From positions 5,117,001 to 5,181,000 of the forward strand of contig NZ_CP107902.1 in NCBI RefSeq assembly GCF_036013935.1: a stretch of DNA of 64,000 nt. Direction: 5' to 3'. The translations under genes and the position numbers were made by a program. Below are positions 1 to 8,800 of the stretch, piece by piece. Below the pieces are notes generated by a model. That model ran no database searches. It was not told the DNA's origin and saw only the letters and a list, made by a program, of their open reading frames with translations. Source of the stretch: Streptomyces sp. NBC_00461. GTDB taxonomy: Bacteria; Actinomycetota; Actinomycetes; Streptomycetales; Streptomycetaceae. The first letter of the stretch is position 1; each line of letters begins with the position of its first letter.

Positions 1-1432
1 TGATCTCCAGCCAGGGGGCCTTCTCCTCCAGGTAGGAGTTGCCCGCGGACCACAGGGCGCGCAGGGCCGCGGCCGCCTTGCGGAACTGGAGGGCCTCCAG
101 CTGGGACTCGTACTCGGCGAGGAGTTCGGCGATCTGCTCGCCCAGCTTCGTCTCCGCCTCGCCCGGCTCGCCGCCCGCGGGGACGTCCTCGCCGAAGCGC
201 TTCTTGGAGAAGGACAGGACGCGGTTGACGAAGTTGCCGAGGGTGTCGGCCAGGTCCTTGTTCACCGTCGCCGTGAAGTGCTCCCAGGTGAAGGACGAGT
301 CGTCCGACTCGGGAGCGTTGGCGATCAGGAAGTAGCGCCAGTAGTCGGCGGGGAGGATGTCCAGGGCGTGGTCGGTGAAGACGCCCCGCTTCTGGGACGT
401 GGAGAACTTTCCGCCGTAGTACGTCAGCCAGTTGAAGGCCTTGACGAAGTCGACCTTCTTCCACGGCTCGCGCACGCCCAGCTCGGTGGCCGGGAACATC
501 ACCGTGTGGAAGGGGACGTTGTCCTTGGCCATGAACTCCGTGTAGCGGACGTCGGTGTCGACGTCGTACCACCACGACTTCCAGTCGCGATTCTCCGGGT
601 CGAGGTCCGACCACTCCTTCGTCGCGCCGATGTACTCGATCGGGGCGTCGAACCAGACGTAGAAGACCTTGCCCTCGGCCGCCAGCTCCGGCCAGGTGTC
701 CCGCGGCACCGGGACGCCCCAGTCCAGGTCACGGGTGATCGCGCGGTCGTGCAGGCCCTCGGTCAGCCACTTGCGGGCGATGGAGGACGCCAGCTGCGGC
801 CAGTCCGCCTCGTGGCGGGACACCCACTCCTCGACCTCGTGCTGGAGCTTCGACTGGAGGAGGAAGAGGTGCTTGGTCTCGCGGACCTCCAGGTCGGTGG
901 AGCCGGAGATCGCCGAGCGCGGGTTGATCAGGTCGGTGGGGTCCAGGACCCGGGTGCAGTTCTCGCACTGGTCGCCGCGGGCCTTGTCGTAGCCGCAGTG
1001 GGGGCAGGTGCCCTCGACGTAGCGGTCCGGGAGGAAGCGGCCGTCGGTGGGGCTGTACACCTGGCGGATCGCCCGCTCCTCGATGAAGCCGTTCTCGTTG
1101 AGGCGGCGGGCGAAGTGCTGGGTGATCTCCACGTTCTGGGAGCTGGAACTCCGGCCGAAGTAGTCGAAGGCCAGCGCGAAGCCGTCGTAGACCGCCTTCT
1201 GGGCGTCGTGCGCCTGCGCGCAGAACTCGTCCACGGGAAGGCCCCGCTCCTTCGCCGCCAGCTCGGCCGGGGTGCCGTGCTCGTCCGTCGCGCAGATGTA
1301 CAGGACGTCGTGACCGCGCTGGCGGAGGTAGCGGGAGTACACGTCCGCCGGGAGCATGGACCCCACCATGTTGCCCAGGTGCTTGATTCCGTTGATGTAC
1401 GGAAGGGCGCTGGTGATGAGGTGTCGAGCCAT
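1..1432 (-). CDS. metG: Methionyl-tRNA synthetase (3' end outside window)
   Basis: Class I aminoacyl-tRNA synthetase that charges tRNA-Met in the cytoplasm. The translation opens [20 protein letters not shown], in which HLGN is the HIGH-type ATP motif. It then has a CPHC...CENC zinc knuckle near residue 145 and a KFSTS motif (KMSKS equivalent) near residue 350, followed by the start of the anticodon-binding domain. About 477 codons are present and the C-terminal part lies beyond base 1. The ATG at 1432 gives the canonical N-terminus of the family, so the start is secure. It is transcribed away from the VWA gene upstream, with a terminator-like hairpin between them. Probably the housekeeping copy. 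Confidence 0.97.
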   Translation of the reverse strand, partial: MARHLITSALPYINGIKHLGNMVGSMLPADVYSRYLRQRGHDVLYICATDEHGTPAELAAKERGLPVDEFCAQAHDAQKAVYDGFALAFDYFGRSSSSQNVEITQHFARRLNENGFIEERAIRQVYSPTDGRFLPDRYVEGTCPHCGYDKARGDQCENCTRVLDPTDLINPRSAISGSTDLEVRETKHLFLLQSKLQHEVEEWVSRHEADWPQLASSIARKWLTEGLHDRAITRDLDWGVPVPRDTWPELAAEGKVFYVWFDAPIEYIGATKEWSDLDPENRDWKSWWYDVDTDVRYTEFMAKDNVPFHTVMFPATELGVREPWKKVDFVKAFNWLTYYGGKFSTSQKRGVFTDHALDILPADYWRYFLIANAPESDDSSFTWEHFTATVNKDLADTLGNFVNRVLSFSKKRFGEDVPAGGEPGEAETKLGEQIAELLAEYESQLEALQFRKAAAALRALWSAGNSYLEEKAPWLEI

Positions 1433-1519
1433 CGGGGGCTGCTCCCAGGTCGGTTTCGTGGTCCTTGGTCCGCGGTTCCTGCTTCGTTGCGAACCTTGAA
1501 ATCGTAGCCGACACGGGTG

Positions 1520-1560
1520 GGCCGCCCGCTTCCCGTTTTACGGTGTGGGAAGGGGCGGCC
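1520..1560 (-). terminator. GC-rich hairpin between the VWA gene and metG
   Basis: Arms 1520-1534 and 1547-1560 pair through GGCCGCCC/GGGCGGCC and CTTCCC/GGGAAG with a single bulge, closing a 12-base loop. It lies just past the VWA stop codon (1580) on the minus strand and ahead of metG, so it probably terminates the VWA transcript. Confidence 0.6.
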
Positions 1561-1579
1561 GCCTGGTGATCTTCGGGGG

Positions 1580-3226
1580 TTACGGGCGCCAGTTCGCCAG
1601 GATGCCCTCGTAGACCTCCGTGTCCGTGAGTTCGCGCGGGGTCGCGCCGGCGAGGAAGTGGGACGTGTTGTCCAGCTTCAGCTTGCGGAGGTAGTCGAAG
1701 GCCTTGTTCTCCGGGTCTCCGAAGGCGACGAAGGAGAAGAAGACGGCGGGGTGGTTCTTCGCCGCGTCCGTAAGGGCCTGGTTGGCGGGGGTCTTGGCGT
1801 CGGGGGCGCCGTCCGTCTGGAAGACGACCAGGGCCCGGGTGCCGGGGGCTTCCTTGGCGTGGTGGGTGAGAACGTCCTCCACGGCCGCGTGGTAGCTGGT
1901 ACGGCCCATGCGGCCGAGCCCTGCGTGCAGGTCGTCGATCTTGTTCTCGTGGTCGGTGAGGGTGAGTTCGCCGGTGCCGTCCACTTCCGTGGAGAAGAAC
2001 GTGACGTGGACCGTGGTGTTCTCGGGGCCCTGGGGGTCGAGGTGGGCGGCGAGGGCGAGTGTCTGCTCGGCGAGGGCCTGTGCGGAGCCGTCCTTGTAGT
2101 ACGGGCGCATGCTCGCGGAGCGGTCGAGGACGAGGTAGACCTTGGCGGCGGTGCCGGTGAGGTCGGTGGCCTTGAGGGCGGCTTCGGCTGCGGTGTACGC
2201 CGTGCGGAGGGTTGCCGGGACGGGCGTGGGCGCCCCGCCTTCGGCTGGGTTGCTGCTCCCACCCGCACCGCCCGTACCACTTTCGTCGTCGACTGCGAGT
2301 GGCCCCTGTGGAGCGTCCTCGCCGTCGGCGGCCGCGGGCTCGTCCACGGCGGCGGCCACGGGCTCCGGAGCGGAAACCGTGTCGTCCGCCGACGCGGCCA
2401 CCGGTTCGGGCTGCGGTTCGGGCGCCGCCTCGGGGACAGGCTGGGGCTGCGGTTCGGGCGTCGCCTCGGGGACAGTCTCGGGCTCTGCCTCCGGCTCAAC
2501 CTGGGCGACCGGCTCGGGCTCTGCTTCCACCACGGGCTCGGGGGCGGACTCCGCCACCGGGTCCGGTTCTGCCGCGGGCTCCGGCGCCTCGGCGGCTACC
2601 GGCTCGGGCTCCGCCACGACCGGCTCGGGGTCCGGCTCGACCTCCGCCTCCGCGACTGGCTCCTGCGTCACCGGCTCGGAAGCCGCCTCCGCGACCGGCT
2701 CGACCTCGGCCTCCGCGATCGGCTCGGGCTCCGCCACGACCGGCTCGGTCTCAGGGGTGGGCTCCGGCGTCGGCTCTTCCGTCACCGTGGCCGCCGCCTC
2801 CTGCTCCTCAGCCGCCGGCTCGGTCACCGCCACCGGCTCGGGGGCGACCTCGGTCACCGGCGTCGGCTCTTCCGCCACCGTCGGCTCGGCCGGCTTCTCG
2901 GTCACCGGCTCAGCCGTCACCGGGTCCACCGGCGTCGCCGGCTTCGGAACAGTCACCTTGTCGAATGCCGCCGAGACCAGCTCGTGCTCGTCCTCCGTAA
3001 GCTCCGTGGACTCCGTGGACGCAGATTCCGTGGACGCGGCGGACTCCGTCGTCGACGAGCGCGGCTCCGGGACCTGGGCGGATGGCGCCGGCTGCGGTTC
3101 GGGTGACGGTGAGGGGACCGTCGGTTCCGGAGACTGCGAAGGGGTGAGGTCCGCACCCTCTGCTTCGGTGGCACGCCCCTTGCGTGACCTGCCGAATGCA
3201 TTCCGCAGGAGAGTGAGAATGCCCAT
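1580..3226 (-). CDS. VWA-domain protein with long Glu/Pro-rich N-terminal region
   Basis: The 548-residue protein has two parts. Residues ~20-340 are low-complexity EPVAEPEPVTE-type repeats with a strong acidic charge. The last ~190 residues form a von Willebrand factor A domain: [12 protein letters not shown] carries the DxSxS MIDAS motif, and QTDGAPD supplies the later metal-site aspartate. VWA domains bind partners through a metal ion, and TerY/TerF-like members are linked to tellurite-type stress systems, but no ter gene is adjacent. The ATG at 3226 was chosen because GAAGGG lies 8 nt upstream and [17 protein letters not shown] is the usual start of this family. A longer in-frame reading to 3367 lacks such a signal. 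No signal peptide is seen. The exact role is unknown. Confidence 0.85.
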   Translation of the reverse strand: MGILTLLRNAFGRSRKGRATEAEGADLTPSQSPEPTVPSPSPEPQPAPSAQVPEPRSSTTESAASTESASTESTELTEDEHELVSAAFDKVTVPKPATPVDPVTAEPVTEKPAEPTVAEEPTPVTEVAPEPVAVTEPAAEEQEAAATVTEEPTPEPTPETEPVVAEPEPIAEAEVEPVAEAASEPVTQEPVAEAEVEPDPEPVVAEPEPVAAEAPEPAAEPDPVAESAPEPVVEAEPEPVAQVEPEAEPETVPEATPEPQPQPVPEAAPEPQPEPVAASADDTVSAPEPVAAAVDEPAAADGEDAPQGPLAVDDESGTGGAGGSSNPAEGGAPTPVPATLRTAYTAAEAALKATDLTGTAAKVYLVLDRSASMRPYYKDGSAQALAEQTLALAAHLDPQGPENTTVHVTFFSTEVDGTGELTLTDHENKIDDLHAGLGRMGRTSYHAAVEDVLTHHAKEAPGTRALVVFQTDGAPDAKTPANQALTDAAKNHPAVFFSFVAFGDPENKAFDYLRKLKLDNTSHFLAGATPRELTDTEVYEGILANWRP

Positions 3227-3377
3227 GTGCGCAACCCTTCGGGTGAGTTGGTGCCCGTCAATCCCTGGCCAGGACGGACACGTAAGGTTAGCGGGCCAAG
3301 ACGGCGATCTTGGGGAGGGTCGGTGTAGCCCGGACCTTCCCCCAGCGGGGCTGGTTGTGCGCAACACAATGCATGGG

Positions 3378-3405
3378 CCCCGTACGGCACTTGAGCCGCA
3401 CGGGG
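3378..3405 (-). terminator. Imperfect hairpin downstream of a gene fragment
   Basis: Arms 3378-3388 and 3395-3405 (CCCCGTACGGC / GCCGCACGGGG) differ at one position and close a 6-base loop. On the minus strand it follows the stop of the small gene fragment ending at 3426, as a terminator would. The rest of 3227-3425 shows no gene. Confidence 0.4.
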
Positions 3406-3425
3406 CGCGTCGCGTCGCGAACCCG

Positions 3426-3524
3426 CTACGCGAAGGCCTCCAACTCTCCGGCGAGTGGACCCGGCATCATGTCGGGGGCATGCTCGGGGCAGACGTACAG
3501 GGTCACGCCGGGGCCGCTCGTATG
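3426..3524 (-). pseudogene. C-terminal fragment of a small protein, cut by a hairpin element
   Basis: The minus strand reads [18 protein letters not shown] and continues to a TAG stop at 3426, which looks like the tail of a small Cys/His-containing Streptomyces protein. No in-frame start precedes it: the reading is interrupted at 3525 by the palindromic element that runs to 3693. Nothing convincing of the N-terminal part is recognisable beyond the element. The family is not identified, so this is an inference from protein-like composition and position. Confidence 0.35.
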
Positions 3525-3693
3525 CTAGTGCCGCAACAGGCAACGTTCGCCCCGTCGCGACGCCCGGCACGCACTCTCACCGCACCGGCCGAAAGCCCAA
3601 GTACGTCCAGTACGAGGACTTCCGGCCGGCACGCCGAGAGCACGCACCGGACGCCGCTCCTTGACGGGCAAACGTTCCCTGCCGCGGCACTAG
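3525..3693. repeat. 169-bp hairpin-forming element (MITE-like), copy 1
   Basis: The ends are perfect inverted repeats (CTAGTGCCGC ... GCGGCACTAG), followed inward by CAACGTT on the left and AACGTT on the right. The whole left arm is complementary to the whole right arm around a central GTACGTCCAGTAC. A diverged second copy lies at 31921-32137 and shares the CAACGTTCGC, AGTACGTCCAGTACGAGG and GCACCGGACGCCGCTCC blocks. It has no coding capacity. Nearly all arm mismatches would be G-U pairs in RNA copied from the minus strand. Confidence 0.8.
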
Positions 3694-3822
3694 ATATGGC
3701 GCACCTCGACGCGCGCAGTGGTCCGGCGCGTGCACTGGCAGCGGTGTGCGCCACGGGGGGCGGAAGTTCGGAGGTCAGGCCGTCGACGTGATCGCCCGGG
3801 CCGAGCTGGCCGAGGCTCTGGC

Positions 3823-4164
3823 AGCTCCCCCATCGACCTGCCCACCGTGATCGACTACCCCACGGCCAACGGCGTCGGTGTCTTCCTCCACGTCAACCGG
3901 ATCGCCGCGACGGACCCGGACACCTTGTTCGCTCTCTACAGGAGCTGGCGCGTGGCCGGCATCAAACTGGGCTTCATCAACGACGGCACCCAGGCCATGA
4001 CCAACCAGATCATCGCCTGGGCCAAGACCGCCGCCACGTACGAGTTGCTGATCGACATGCAGCCCACCGTCGTCAGCACCCGGACGGTCACCTCCGCCGC
4101 CACCCTCACTGTGGCCATGACGAGCGCGGGCGGACATGCGGTGATCCTCACGCCGGCGAGCTGA
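3823..4164 (+). pseudogene. Remnant of a GH97-like glycoside hydrolase
   Basis: The open frame reads PTVIDYPTANGVGVFLHVNR, then LYRSWRVAGIKLGFINDGTQ and YELLIDMQ. This matches the part of the GH97 alpha-glucosidase/galactosidase barrel in which a divalent-metal-assisted hydrolase recognises its sugar. It then jumps to TLTVAMTSAGGHAVILTPAS, which resembles the extreme C-terminal beta-sandwich. A full family member has about 650 residues. Only ~110 codons remain, the catalytic acids and most of both domains are missing, and there is no start or ribosome site. Upstream bases contain an out-of-frame scrap (KFGGQAVDVIARAELAEALA). It is best called a doubly deleted relic. Confidence 0.6.
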
Positions 4165-4314
4165 CCGGCGTGGCGCTGGGGAAGCTGAGAACCCTTGGGC
4201 GATTCGGGGGCTGCCCTGCGCACTTCTGGGTCATCGGCGACACGGCCAACTGTCACCTGTTCTCCGAGAAAGACAACGGGCACGGATGTCCTCGCCTGCG
4301 GCGACGTTGCCGGT

Positions 4315-5184
4315 TCAGGTCAGCAGCCCACGGGCGCGCAGCCAGGACCGGGCCGCCCGCGCGGGGGCCTCTCCGGCCTTCACGGAGGAAACGAGCTGTG
4401 CCAGTTGGCCGGTCGTGAGAACCGGGTTGAGGCGGGCCAGGGCCTTGGTGGCGACCGGGTCCGCGTCGGGGGCGGCGATGAGCGGGATGACGTGTTCGGG
4501 CGGGACGACACCCCTCGGATCGGCCAGCACGACCAGTCCGTCCCTGGTGAGGGCGGGGTCCGTGCCGCGCAGGACCTGCACGTCGGCGGTGGCCGAGGTG
4601 CCGGCGGGAGCGATGGTGACGCCGTACGCCTTCTTCAGAAACGCGGGCGGCGGGACGTCCGGGTCGCCGGACGCGGGACCGCCGAGGGTGAGGCGGCCGC
4701 TGGCCTTGCGGAGGTCGGCGAGGCTGTGCAGGCCGTGGCGCCGGGCCGTGGCCCGGGTGACCGCGAGGACGATCCCGCGCTCGGCCGCGGCCGGCGGCAG
4801 GGCCTCGATGCCCACGGGCAGCGCCATGCTCAGCGTCGCCGCCATGTTCCCGGGCAGGGCGCCCCCGCCCGGGAACGTGCGCAGCAGGGTGCTCTCGTAC
4901 GCCGGCGCCAGGCCGAGCCTGCCCTCGACCACGGCCTCGGCGGAGGCGGAGGGCGAGGTGTAACCGGTGGCCGACACCCGCACCCGCTGCCCGGCGTGGG
5001 TGAGGAGTTCGCCGTAGAGCGCCGCCACCACCCGGCTCTCCGCCGAGCCGTCGGTGCCGATCACGGTCGGCCCCTGCTGGTCCGCGTGCTCGACGTCCGG
5101 ACTCTGGGCCCTGCCCGCGCAGCCGGTCAGAAGGAGCAGTGCGGCGAGGGCGGTGGCAACGAGCGGGATCCGGGTTCCTGACAT
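4315..5184 (-). CDS. Glycine-betaine-type ABC substrate-binding lipoprotein (OpuAC/ProX-like)
   Basis: The 289-residue protein has an N-terminal signal ending in the lipobox LLTGC, so it should be lipid-anchored outside the membrane. The mature part matches the OpuAC periplasmic-binding fold: VIGTDGSAESRVVAALYGEL at the start, then the GYTSPSASAEAVVEGRLGLAP and TRDGLVVLADPRGVVPPEHVIP regions. Such proteins deliver betaine or choline-like osmolytes to a permease, but no permease or ATPase gene is nearby, so it is an orphan. A GTG at 5199 would add five residues. It starts ~20 bases after the aerolysin-like gene's stop and is probably cotranscribed with it. Confidence 0.85.
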   Translation of the reverse strand: MSGTRIPLVATALAALLLLTGCAGRAQSPDVEHADQQGPTVIGTDGSAESRVVAALYGELLTHAGQRVRVSATGYTSPSASAEAVVEGRLGLAPAYESTLLRTFPGGGALPGNMAATLSMALPVGIEALPPAAAERGIVLAVTRATARRHGLHSLADLRKASGRLTLGGPASGDPDVPPPAFLKKAYGVTIAPAGTSATADVQVLRGTDPALTRDGLVVLADPRGVVPPEHVIPLIAAPDADPVATKALARLNPVLTTGQLAQLVSSVKAGEAPARAARSWLRARGLLT

Positions 5185-5202
5185 CTCGGACGTCCGCACG
5201 GC

Positions 5203-5847
5203 TCAGCCGCAGTGGGCGGAGCGCTCACCCGAGGTCATCTCGGCGTCCTTGAAGTTGATGAACCCCGTACTGGGTTGGTCGTTGTTGAAGCCGGACGACT
5301 GGTAGTTGTTGATGTACCAGATGTAGTGGCCGTAGTAGCGGCTGCCGAAGTGGAGCTCGTACCAGCCCGTGGCCTGCTGCTTGGCGGTGCCGCGCTCGAT
5401 CCAGCCCTTGCGGCCGGCCGGGATGTTGACCGTGTCGCTCTCGGTGTCGGTGTGCGAGGTCGTCCAGGTGTGACCGTAGCTGGCCTCGACCTCGGCCTCG
5501 TAGACGGCCCAGAACTTGACCCCGACGGAGATCGAGACTCCGACCGAGTTGGTGGAGGCGGTCGTGTCCGACCAGTCGATCCGGTGCTGGTTGGTCTGGC
5601 TCGCGCAGTTGAACGCGGTGGAGCCGACCTGGTGGGTCGGGCCGGTGTAGGTCCAATAGGAGGTGGGGTGGAACGTGCAGGAGTCCGCCCACGAGCACGC
5701 GTCCAGGAGCTGCTGGGTGGTGGGGCTGTCGTCGGCGGAGGCCTGGGGGGCCGCCATCAGCGAGGCGCCGAGGGCGAGGGCCCCGATGACCCCCGCCGTG
5801 CGGAACATGCGCTTACGGGAACCGGTCGTGCGTCGTGTGTAAGCCAT
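5203..5847 (-). CDS. Secreted protein with aerolysin/ETX-MTX-like beta region
   Basis: The 214-residue product has a Sec signal (RKRMFRTAGVIGALALGASL ... APQASA) and a mature domain with an alternating polar/apolar stretch, VGVSISVGVKFWAVYEAEVEA. This is followed by Ser/Thr-rich TTSHTDTESDTVNIPAG and GWYELHFGSRYYG. That layout resembles the membrane-insertion and stem strands of aerolysin-type pore formers. Two cysteine pairs (CSWADSC and further ones) suggest disulfides. The start codon lies 3 bases after the stop of the HTH-STAND-WD40 gene, so the two are likely translated from one message. Pore formation is an inference from pattern only; conserved-hypothetical is the safe call. Confidence 0.7.
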   Translation of the reverse strand: MAYTRRTTGSRKRMFRTAGVIGALALGASLMAAPQASADDSPTTQQLLDACSWADSCTFHPTSYWTYTGPTHQVGSTAFNCASQTNQHRIDWSDTTASTNSVGVSISVGVKFWAVYEAEVEASYGHTWTTSHTDTESDTVNIPAGRKGWIERGTAKQQATGWYELHFGSRYYGHYIWYINNYQSSGFNNDQPSTGFINFKDAEMTSGERSAHCG

Positions 5848-5850
5848 CGA

Positions 5851-8800
5851 TCACTCCAGATCGGGATGGATTCCGACGGGAGGGGCCGCCGGGCACGAAC
5901 CACTCTCGGAGCCGCAGATTTGTTGATCAATGCAGGTCAGAGCCGTAGACAACTCTTTGGGGGCGGACAGAGGGAGTTGTGATCCCGTGCTCATCTCCCG
6001 TTCATGGGGGAGGACGCGGAGGCCCGGTGACCGCTCGAAGCAGTGCGTCAGCGGTCGGTGCTCCGTGATGTGCCGCGGTGATGCGGACCAGGGGTGGTGC
6101 TGGGGGGTGGCCCTGGACGGCGTTCCGGAGGGCCGGGCGATCGGGTGCCCGCCATGGGCTCCGGTCTCTCGCGGTGCCCGCCGGGCGGGAGTTGCGGGCA
6201 TCGGTGTGCCGGTCCGTGCGGACCCCGACATGCCCGGCTCCTGCGTCCGCACGGGTGCCGGTGCCGGTGCCGGGTCGGAGTCCGTCGCCGGGCCGGTGGC
6301 GGGCAGGTCGCAGAGGTTGCGGTAGGGCACGTCGGGAAGGTAGGTGCGCCATTCGGTGCCGGAGAGGTCGCGTCCGGCCCGGGCGCAGAGCCGGGTGGCG
6401 ACCTGCGCGGGGGCGATGGCGTGCCGCTGGAGGGGGACGTGGCCGCCGCCGGCGTACAGGGAGCCCCCGTCCGCGCTGAAGGCGAGGGAGCGGATCGTGT
6501 CACCCGGGGTGTCGAGGCCGCCGCCGAGGGGCTGCCGGGCGGCGAGGTCCCAGAGCCGGAGGGCGCCGGAGCCGTATCCCACCGCGAGGGCACGGCCGTC
6601 GGGGCTGAAGGCGAGGGCGGTGACAGGGGAGCCGAGGGCTCCGGCGGGGGCCGGGACGACGGCCTCCCGTTGCCGTTCGCGGCGGCCGCGCCAGACGGTG
6701 ACACCGCCGGAGGGGCCGCCGACGGCCAGGCGGACGCCGTCGGGGCCGAGCGCGAGGACCTCCGCGCCGCCGAGCGGCACACCGGCGTGCAGTCCGAAGG
6801 GCAGGGCCGCGGCCGGGCCGGTGAAACCGGCGGCCAGGACGGACTTCACCGCCGCGGCCAGGGCGCCGGTGCGCGTACCCCGGGCGGTGTTCCACACCTC
6901 ACCGGTGAGCGAGCCGGTGGCCGTGGCCCGGGTGAGCAGGAGTTCCCGGCCGCCGGCGGTGAGCGCGATCGAGCGCACCTCCGGGGCGGACGGCTCCGCG
7001 GCCAGGCCGAGTTCGGCCTGTCTGTGACGGCCCGGCACGTCCCAGACCACGATCCGGGTGGCGGGCGCCTTCCGGGCGGAGGGGCCGCCGATGTCGTACG
7101 ACGGGACGGTGACGCCGTAGGAGAAGAACCGCCCGTCGGGGCTGAAGGCCATAAGCGGCCGCCCGTTCCCCGCCGGGGGAAGCCGGGCGAGGACCCGGCC
7201 GGTACCGGTGTCCCGGAGCTGGAAGCGGTAACCCCCTCCGTCGCGCTGGGCGGTGGCCAGCAGGCGGCCGTCGGGGCTGAGCAACTCACCGTCGAGCCGC
7301 CGGTCCTGCCACGCGGGGGTGAGCGGGGTCGAGAGGTCGAGCGTGTGGACCGTGCTTCCGGCGAGGTAGCGCAGGGTGGGGGAGCCGGGGTCCCAGGCGA
7401 GGGCGGTGACGGGCCCGTCGGCCAGGGGCCGGCCGAACACGGGCGCGTGCGGCGCCGTGAGCCGCCATACGGTCACCTCGCTCTGCGCGGCGACCGCGAG
7501 GAACCGTCCGTCGGAGGTGAAGGCGAGGGAGCGGCCGTCCGGCCGGGCGAGGTCGGCGAGTTGCCGCCCCGAGGCGAGGTCCCAGACGCGTACGCCGGTA
7601 TCCGTGACAGCGGCGAGTCGCGTCCCCCCGCTGTCGAACGCGAGGGACGAGCAGTCCACCGACGACGAGCTCCGCCAGGCCCCCCGCAGGGTGTGCCGAC
7701 GCACGAGATCCCGCACCGCGAGCAGCCGGCCCCGCGCGCACACGGCGGCCAGCCGGGCCCCCGCACTCGGCACGACGGCATCGGCCGCGGCCGTCTCGAA
7801 CAGCAGTCGGTCGTCGGCGAAGGCACGCAACTGGGTCGTGGAACCAGGGCCGTTCACGACGTAGCCGCTCCCGGCGGAGCGCAGACCGAAGCCCTGGCCG
7901 GCACCAGTGCCGCTGTCGCCGAGACCCGCGCGATCCGTGTCGGCCCCCGCACTACCGCCGGCCTCCGCGCCGTGGCCCCCATCCCTCGCGTCACTCCCAC
8001 CGGCCCCCGCGCCGTCACCACTGCCCCCGGTGAGCCCCTCGTCGCCCCCCTGCCCCACAGACAGACGCCACAACCGTTGCCCGCCCTCCCCGCCCAGCAC
8101 GAGGGTCTCCCCGTCAGGGCTGACCGCGCTCACCGGTGCGTCCGGCAGCCGCCCTGATCCGATGCGCCGGTGTGTGCCCACGTCCCAGGCCTCCCAGAGG
8201 CCGCCGCCCACGTCGAGCAGGGTGTGGCCGGAGGAGGTGAGGAAGTACCGGGAGCCGTTGCTCTGCCGGGGGACGGTGAAGGCGTCCCGCTCGGGTTCGG
8301 ACAGGGCGTCGTACAACGCGGCGCGGCTCTCGGGCAGCGGGGCCAGCCGCCAGGCGGCGATGCTGAGCAGGGTCCGGGTGCGGGGGTCGGCGGCCCCCCG
8401 GGGGTCGGCGAGGCCGGCCGCGAGGCGGGCCCCGGCGAGGGCCCGTTCCCCGTCGGCCACGCCCCGCTCGTGCCACGCGATCTGCCCGGCGACCAGCGCT
8501 CCACCGAGAACGCAGGACAGCGCGACGGCCAACATCCGTATCCGGCGCCGCATCCGGGCGGCCGTCCAGCGTTCCATGAACTCGGCGACGCGGGAGGCGC
8601 TGAGGAAGGCCCGCTCGCGCGCGGTGAGGTCGTCCTCGTGCGTGCCGCGGGTGAACAGCGCGTCGGCCATCGCGAGATGGACACCCCGGTACAAGGCGCC
8701 GGGGTCACGGTCGCGCTCCTGCCAGAGGCGGGCGGACTCGGTGAGGTGCCGGTGCAGGCGTAGCCGCTCGCGGTTCTCCTCGATCCACGCCCGGAGCCGG

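Noticed and set aside
2142..3791. Long plus-strand frame of 549 codons rich in Ser/Gly/Ala
   Set aside because: It is the antisense of the Glu/Pro repeat region of the VWA gene; composition and lack of start signals mark it as a shadow.
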